Positions 28,313 to 32,369 of a stretch of 32,369 bases of DNA are shown one piece after another; within the stretch, counting starts at the first letter, position 1, and every line of letters begins with the position of its first letter. Below the pieces are notes generated by a model. The model worked only from the letters and a program-made list of their open reading frames with translations. It made no database searches and had not been told where the DNA came from. This DNA is from Gemmatimonadales bacterium (GTDB lineage Bacteria; Gemmatimonadota; Gemmatimonadetes; Gemmatimonadales; GWC2-71-9): NCBI GenBank assembly GCA_025928645.1, contig JAICJD010000024.1, forward strand, positions 1-32,369, in the 5' to 3' direction. Position numbers and translations under genes: made by a program.

Positions 28313-29674
28313 GTGGCCCTGAGCGCGCCTCCCCGGCCGGCGATGCCGGCCACGTCGCACACGCCGCGGCCCTACACGGGGCCATCGAAGGCGGAGGTGC
28401 TCGCGATGCGCCGGCAGTACGGCCATCCGAGCACCTTTCTGTACTACCGCGAGCCCCTCATGCCGGTCGAGGGGTTCATGCAGTATCTGTGGGACGAAAC
28501 CGGGCGCCGCTATCTCGACATGTTCGCGGGCATCGTCACGGTCTCCTGCGGACACTCACACCCGAAATTCGTCGAGCGGGTCACGGCGCAGATCGACCTG
28601 CTGCAGCACACCACCACGATCTACCTGCACCCCAACTTCCCGCTCCTGGCCAAGCGGCTGGCGGAGAAGCTGCCTCCGGGGCTCGACGTCACCTACTTCG
28701 TGAACAGCGGGAGCGAAGCGAACGACCTCGCGCTGCTGATGGCGCGGGCGTACACCGGCGCGAACGACGTCATCGCGGTGCGGAACGGGTATCATGGGGG
28801 CTCGCCGTCGACCATGGCGGCCACGTCGCTCCACACCTGGAAATTTCCTCAGCAGCTCAGCTCCGGCGTCCACCACGCGATCAACCCCGACCCGTACCGA
28901 AGCCCCTTCGAGGGCACGCCGGAGGAGATCGCGCGGAAGAGCGCGGCGGACATCCGGGACCTGGTGCGTTTCTCCACCCCGGGGCGCGTCGCGGCCTTCA
29001 TCGCCGAGCCGATTCAGGGCGTCGGCGGCGCCACGCACGGCGCGCCCAACTACCTGGCCGAGGCATACGCGATCACGCGGGAGTACGGCGGCCTCTGCAT
29101 CGCCGACGAGGTGCAGACCGGGTTCGGCCGGACCGGGCGCCACTACTGGGGCTTCGAGAATTTCGGGGTCGTGCCCGACATCGTCACGATGGCCAAGGGC
29201 ATCGGGAACGGGTGGCCGCTGGCCGCGGTCACCACGCGGCGCGAGATCGCGGAGGCGCTGACGCAGCGCATCCACTTCAACACCTTCGGCGGCAACCCGG
29301 TGGCCATGGCGGCGGGTCTCGCGGTGCTCGACATCATCGAGGAGGACGGTCTGCAGGAGAACGCGCGCGGCGTCGGCGCACGGCTCAAGGGCGGGCTCGA
29401 GGAACTGCAGCATCGCCACCGTCTTATCGGCGACGTCCGGGGCATGGGCCTCCTGCTCGGCTGCGAGCTGGTCCGGGACCGGGGGACGAAGGAACCCGCG
29501 ATCGAGGAGACCGTCGCCGTGTGGGAGGCCATGCGCGAGATGGGCGTGCTGGTAGGGAAGGGTGGACTCTTCGGGAACACGCTCCGCATCAAGCCGCCGC
29601 TGTGCATCACCGCCCAGGACGTGGACTTCGCGCTCGAGGTGCTGGACGCGGCGCTCGGGAGGGCCGGTCGGTAG
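28313..29674 (+). CDS. Class III PLP aminotransferase (AGXT2-like)
   Basis: The 453-residue enzyme has class III features: YLDMFAGIVTVSCGHSHP, VNSGSEANDLALLMARAYTG, RNGYHGGS, AEPIQGVGG, IADEVQTGFGRTG and the PLP-binding MAKGIGNGWP with Lys295. The closest recognisable type is alanine-glyoxylate aminotransferase 2, but the class includes omega-amino-acid and putrescine aminotransferases. The adjacent polyamine-type transporter and oxidase remnant make an amine substrate plausible; that is inference. The start is taken as GTG 28313; ATG 28343 is an alternative, and neither has a strong ribosome-binding site. The TAG stop directly abuts a repeat, and the extended potC frame on the other strand overlaps its last 68 nt. 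Confidence 0.85.
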   Translation: MALSAPPRPAMPATSHTPRPYTGPSKAEVLAMRRQYGHPSTFLYYREPLMPVEGFMQYLWDETGRRYLDMFAGIVTVSCGHSHPKFVERVTAQIDLLQHTTTIYLHPNFPLLAKRLAEKLPPGLDVTYFVNSGSEANDLALLMARAYTGANDVIAVRNGYHGGSPSTMAATSLHTWKFPQQLSSGVHHAINPDPYRSPFEGTPEEIARKSAADIRDLVRFSTPGRVAAFIAEPIQGVGGATHGAPNYLAEAYAITREYGGLCIADEVQTGFGRTGRHYWGFENFGVVPDIVTMAKGIGNGWPLAAVTTRREIAEALTQRIHFNTFGGNPVAMAAGLAVLDIIEEDGLQENARGVGARLKGGLEELQHRHRLIGDVRGMGLLLGCELVRDRGTKEPAIEETVAVWEAMREMGVLVGKGGLFGNTLRIKPPLCITAQDVDFALEVLDAALGRAGR

Positions 29675-30794
29675 CTTCATCCCCGACCCCGAGCGAAGCG
29701 AGGGAGAGGGACCTTGCCCGCCGTGCCGGAACCCGCCGCGCGTCCTCCAGCTGCCCGAGGGTGAGCGCGACCATCAGGCGGCCGGTCGGCTCGTAGTCGC
29801 ACCGGATGCCGCGTTGGCGGAGGAAGGCGGTCATCTCCGCGACGTTCGCCCTCCCGAGCGCCGCAAGCCGGCGCGCCTCGGCCGTACCGAGTGCGGATCG
29901 CGAGATCGTGGCCGTGGTCCACCGATTCGGACAGCATCCCTGCGTTGCGTCCGCGGGCGCCGTGGGCCGCCCGCGTGAGGCGATCTTCATCCCGAGCGCA
30001 GGGCCGCGTTGGCGAAGCGTGCGCTGCTGCCAGAGCACGGTCGCGGCCAGCACGATCAAGCTCAGGAACAGGATGGCGGTCGCCAGCACGTTGATCTGCG
30101 GGGGGAACGCGGCGCGACGCGCGCCGTAGACGTAGAGCGGGTAGGTGACGCGGCTGCCCGCGTTGAACAGCGTGATGATGAAATCGTCCATCGAGAGGGC
30201 GAACGCGAGCATCGCGGCCGCCGCGATGCCCGGCGCGATGAGCGGCAGCGTGATCCTGGTGAAGACACGCGCCGGCGTGGCGCCGAGGTCCATCGCCGCC
30301 TCCTCGAGCGTCCAGTCGAAGCCGCGCAGCCTGGCCCGAACCGTGAGCGCGACGTAGCTCACCGAGAACATGATGTGGGCGATGACGATGGTCGTGAAGC
30401 CGGTCGGCGCGTCGAGGTCCAGGAACAGGCTCAGGAGCGACGACCCGAGCACGACCTCGGGCGTCGTGAGCGGCAGCACCAGCAGCAGGGCGACCGCCCC
30501 CCGGCCGCGGAAGCGGTAGCGGGTGAGCGCCAGCGCGACGAGCGTGCCGAGCACGGTGGCCACGGCCGTGGACACCGCGGCCACCCGGAGGCTCAGCAGC
30601 ATGGACTCCGTGAGGGCCTCGTAGGCGAAGGGGTGGCGCCAGGCGTCGAGCGAGAACGCCTTCCATACGAAGTTGAACCGCCCGGCCGGCCGGTTGAAAC
30701 TGTAGAGCACGATCACCGCGATGGGCAGGAACAGGTACAGCAGGACCAGAGCCGCCGCGCCGTCGAGCAGCCATCCCCCGAGGCGCCGGATCAC
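29607..30794 (-). CDS. potC: Spermidine/putrescine ABC transporter permease PotC, with run-on C-terminal tail
   Basis: The 395-residue reading frame is about 130 residues longer than usual PotC. Residues 1-264 are a normal inner-membrane permease with six hydrophobic segments and the ATPase-contact loop EEAAMDLGATPARVFTRITLPLIAPG (about 164-189). After LRQRG at 260-264 the frame enters the palindromic repeat (30001-29985), then the oxidase remnant, then antisense to the aminotransferase 3' end, with no stop until 29607. The tail is therefore accidental coding, and the normal stop appears to have been lost. The start is GTG (complement of 30792-30794) in a 4-nt overlap with potB. It would pair with PotB to import polyamines; whether the tail is tolerated is unknown. 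Confidence 0.85.
   Translation of the reverse strand: MIRRLGGWLLDGAAALVLLYLFLPIAVIVLYSFNRPAGRFNFVWKAFSLDAWRHPFAYEALTESMLLSLRVAAVSTAVATVLGTLVALALTRYRFRGRGAVALLLVLPLTTPEVVLGSSLLSLFLDLDAPTGFTTIVIAHIMFSVSYVALTVRARLRGFDWTLEEAAMDLGATPARVFTRITLPLIAPGIAAAAMLAFALSMDDFIITLFNAGSRVTYPLYVYGARRAAFPPQINVLATAILFLSLIVLAATVLWQQRTLRQRGPALGMKIASRGRPTAPADATQGCCPNRWTTATISRSALGTAEARRLAALGRANVAEMTAFLRQRGIRCDYEPTGRLMVALTLGQLEDARRVPARRARSLSLASLGVGDEATDRPSRAPRPAPRARSPRPGR
29675..29732. repeat. Degenerate left half of the palindromic repeat
   Basis: It starts CTTCATCCCC directly after the aminotransferase stop. It follows the intact copy at 17413 through GAGCGAAGCGAGGGA and GGGACCTTGCCCGCC to GCCGGAAC, with two short insertions (about 5 and 6 nt). 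The matching right arm is absent. It ends exactly where the oxidase similarity begins. Confidence 0.8.
29733..29979 (-). pseudogene. Remnant of a FAD-dependent amine/D-amino-acid oxidase (DAO family)
   Basis: Read on the minus strand, one frame gives AAHGARGRNAGMLSESVDHG and then HDLAIRTRYG (about 29970-29881), matching the GASGRNAG region of DAO-type flavoenzymes. After a frame change near 29880 the next frame gives EARRLAALGRANVAEMTAFL and then IRCDYEPTGRLMVALTLGQL, ending at 29733. Together these correspond roughly to residues 40-125 of a typical ~400-residue oxidase. The N-terminal FAD dinucleotide motif and the whole C-terminal half are missing, and GASGRN has become GARGRN. It is flanked by repeat copies on both sides. 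Such oxidases often accompany polyamine transporters and aminotransferases, so it was probably part of that pathway. Confidence 0.72.
29985..30001. repeat. 17-bp partial copy of the palindromic repeat arm
   Basis: CTTCATCCCGAGCGCAG is identical to the first 17 bases of the arm at 17413, in the same orientation. It lies at the point where the potC product departs from the PotC family and just outside the oxidase remnant. A 17-bp exact match to a repeat found elsewhere in the window is unlikely by chance. Confidence 0.75.
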
Positions 30795-31636
30795 GCCAGG
30801 TCCTCGGTGCCGAGCACGCGGGCGTAGATCGTCACGCCGATGGTGATCGCTGCCATCAGCACGAACGAGAGGGACGCGGCCAGCGGATAGTCGCGCACCT
30901 CGAGGAACTGGTTCTGGATCACCGTTCCGATCATCTGCTGGTTGGGGCTTCCCAGCAGCTGCGCGTTGATGAAGTCGCCGGCCGCCGGAATGAAGGTGAG
31001 CAGGCTGCCCGCGAACACGCCCGGGAGAGAGAGCGGGAGCACCACCTTCCGGAATGCCGCCACCGGCGTGGCGTAGAGATCCTGCGCCGCCTCGACCAGG
31101 CGGAGATCGATCTTCTCGAGGCTGACGTAGATCGGCAGGATCATGAACGGGAGGAAGTTGTACGTGAGGCCGCCGACGACGGCCGCGGCCGTGTCGAGCA
31201 GCCGTCCCGCGCCCCCCAACAGATGGAGCTGCCGAAACAGCCAGACGGCGGGACCGTCGTCGGCCAGGATGGTCTTCCAGGCGAAGGTACGCACCAGGAA
31301 GCTGGTGAAGAACGGCAGCATGACGAGGCCGAGCAGCAGATTCCTGAGCCGGCCGGCGCGAAAAGCGATGCAGTACGCGAGCGGATAGCCGGCCGCGAGG
31401 GCCAGCAGCGTCGCTGCGAGCCCATAGCGCAGCGATCGGAGGAAGTGCGTGCCATAGTCGGCGAGCGCGCGAGCATAGGTCGCGTACCAGGCACCGCCTG
31501 TGTCGGTCACCGAGGTCTGGGCGAGCGTGACGATGGGCACGACGAAGAACGCGAGGAGCCAGACGACCCCGGGCGCCACCAGCAGATACGGGGCGAGACG
31601 GTGTCGCCTCGCTTCGCCGATCCCCGTGCGGGACAT
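30791..31636 (-). CDS. potB: Spermidine/putrescine ABC transporter permease PotB
   Basis: The 281-residue inner-membrane permease has a first hydrophobic segment near residues 16-40 (YLLVAPGVVWLLAFFVVPIV), further segments, and LPFFTSFLVRTFAWKTIL, a PotB-type motif. The cytoplasmic loop that docks on the ATPase reads VEAAQDLYATPVAAFRKVV, with Tyr where the EAA loop normally has Gly. The ATG (complement of 31634-31636) is 6 nt after the potD stop, and the TGA overlaps the potC GTG. The gene order potD-potB-potC lacks potA, which may lie beyond the window edge. Confidence 0.92.
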   Translation of the reverse strand: MSRTGIGEARRHRLAPYLLVAPGVVWLLAFFVVPIVTLAQTSVTDTGGAWYATYARALADYGTHFLRSLRYGLAATLLALAAGYPLAYCIAFRAGRLRNLLLGLVMLPFFTSFLVRTFAWKTILADDGPAVWLFRQLHLLGGAGRLLDTAAAVVGGLTYNFLPFMILPIYVSLEKIDLRLVEAAQDLYATPVAAFRKVVLPLSLPGVFAGSLLTFIPAAGDFINAQLLGSPNQQMIGTVIQNQFLEVRDYPLAASLSFVLMAAITIGVTIYARVLGTEDLA

Positions 31637-31642
31637 GGGCCG

Positions 31643-32369
31643 CTACGCCCCGATCGCGTCCTGGAAGATCTGGTTGAAGTCGCGATCCTCGGCGTCGGAC
31701 AGCGACCGGAAGACGTGGAGGCGCGCGCGCAACGCATCCGGCGGGTTGACCAGGGGGCTGGCCGCGAGCGCGGCCGCGATCTTGCGCAGCTCCTCGCCCG
31801 CCCCTTTGACAGGGGACACGTACGGAGCCGCGGCGACGATCTGCGCGGAGTGCCGCGGGTCGTACACGTAGTTGATCCAGGCCATGGCCAGGTCTTCCCG
31901 GTCCGAGGTCTTCGGGATCATCATGTTGTCGGAGTAGAGCATCGCTCCTTCTCTGGGCGCGATCCAGCGCAGGTCCGGATTGTCGGCCGCCAGGCCCTGG
32001 ATGTCTCCCGACCACGCGATCGCTGCCGCGATGTTCCCGGCGGCGAGATCCTCAGCGTAGTCGTTCCCGGTGAATTTCCGGATCTGCCCGCTCTGGCGCC
32101 CCTGCTTGATCCTCGCGGCCGCCGCCAGCACGTCGGCGCGGGTGGCCCGGCCCGGGTCATTCCCCATCCCCAGCATCACGAGCCCGATCGTATCCCGCAT
32201 TTCCGTCAGCATGGTCACCCGGCCCTCGAGCGCCGGATCGAACAGGTCGTTGATGCTGGTGAGCTCGCGGCCGGTCTTCGCCGGATTGTAGCCCACGCCG
32301 GTCATGCCCGAGAGCCAGGGTACGCTGTATCTCCGCCCCGGATCGAAGCTCACGTCCTTCACGCCGTCC
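31643..32369 (-). CDS. potD: Spermidine/putrescine ABC transporter substrate-binding protein PotD, 5' end cut by the window
   Basis: About 242 C-terminal residues are visible; the N terminus, including any signal peptide, lies past position 32369. Family features are YSVPWLSGMTGVGYNPAK, INDLFDPALEGRVTMLTEMRD, GNIAAAIAWSGDIQGL, the segment with REGAMLYSDNMMIPKTSDRE, MAWINYVYDP and AAAPYVSPV. PotD binds polyamines in the periplasm and delivers them to PotB-PotC; AWSGD and the SDNMMIP Asp are in the region that holds the ligand in relatives. Full-length members are about 350 residues. The in-frame GTG at 32362 is internal, not the start, because coding pattern continues upstream of it. Confidence 0.92.
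   Translation of the reverse strand, partial: DGVKDVSFDPGRRYSVPWLSGMTGVGYNPAKTGRELTSINDLFDPALEGRVTMLTEMRDTIGLVMLGMGNDPGRATRADVLAAAARIKQGRQSGQIRKFTGNDYAEDLAAGNIAAAIAWSGDIQGLAADNPDLRWIAPREGAMLYSDNMMIPKTSDREDLAMAWINYVYDPRHSAQIVAAAPYVSPVKGAGEELRKIAAALAASPLVNPPDALRARLHVFRSLSDAEDRDFNQIFQDAIGA

Noticed and set aside
29607-29984. The C-terminal tail of PotC as a new regulatory domain
   Set aside because: The tail is encoded by a repeat, a frameshifted oxidase fragment and antisense of the aminotransferase, so it is better explained as run-on translation.

Overview
The window is a gene-dense, high-GC bacterial chromosome segment, mostly coding on the + strand with many 1-, 4-, 13- and 17-nt gene overlaps. 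Several features fit Gemmatimonadota or another FCB-group lineage. SecA carries the inserts typical of Bacteroidota-like SecA. Candidate promoters contain the TAnnTTTG element known from Bacteroidota. A BTAD-kinase fusion and many small lipoproteins are also present. This placement is inference; there is no rRNA gene in the window to confirm it.

Layout. (1) 16-3083: a putative promoter, then the alpha-operon type cluster rpmJ-rpsM-rpsK-rpsD-rpoA-rplQ, closed by a strong terminator. (2) 3106-3475: rpmB on the minus strand, with an 8-bp tandem repeat and a GC hairpin in the gap before gmd. (3) 3476-14975: a run of nucleotide-sugar genes (gmd, rmd, wbpD-, wbpE- and wbpA-like genes, UDP-glucose dehydrogenase, a UDP-glucuronate-epimerase-like SDR) interleaved with carB and murB. 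These would supply GDP-D-rhamnose, a di-N-acetylated UDP-uronic acid, UDP-glucuronate and a further epimer for surface polysaccharide, but no glycosyltransferase, flippase or polymerase is in the window. (4) 14959-21343: two TPR-type proteins, BamD, a long palindromic repeat, nadD and secA, i.e. envelope-biogenesis and housekeeping genes, closed by a terminator. (5) 21365-26433: a minus-strand Ig-like lipoprotein, a divergent transcription-factor/kinase fusion, then radC and the stringent-response gene rel. (6) 26626-29674: LysM protein, a pair of paralogous lipoproteins flanking an EVE-domain gene, and a class III aminotransferase. (7) 29607-32369 on the minus strand: a spermidine/putrescine-type ABC transporter (potC, potB, potD, the last cut by the window edge).

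The most unusual spot is 29675-30001. A fragment of a FAD-dependent amine/D-amino-acid oxidase, frameshifted and truncated at both ends, sits between two partial copies of the palindromic repeat that is also found intact at 17413-17512. The potC reading frame has lost its stop and runs through the repeat and the remnant into the 3' end of the convergent aminotransferase gene. This looks like repeat-mediated decay of a polyamine-use locus. I found no CRISPR array, tRNA, rRNA, transposase or obviously new multi-gene defence system.
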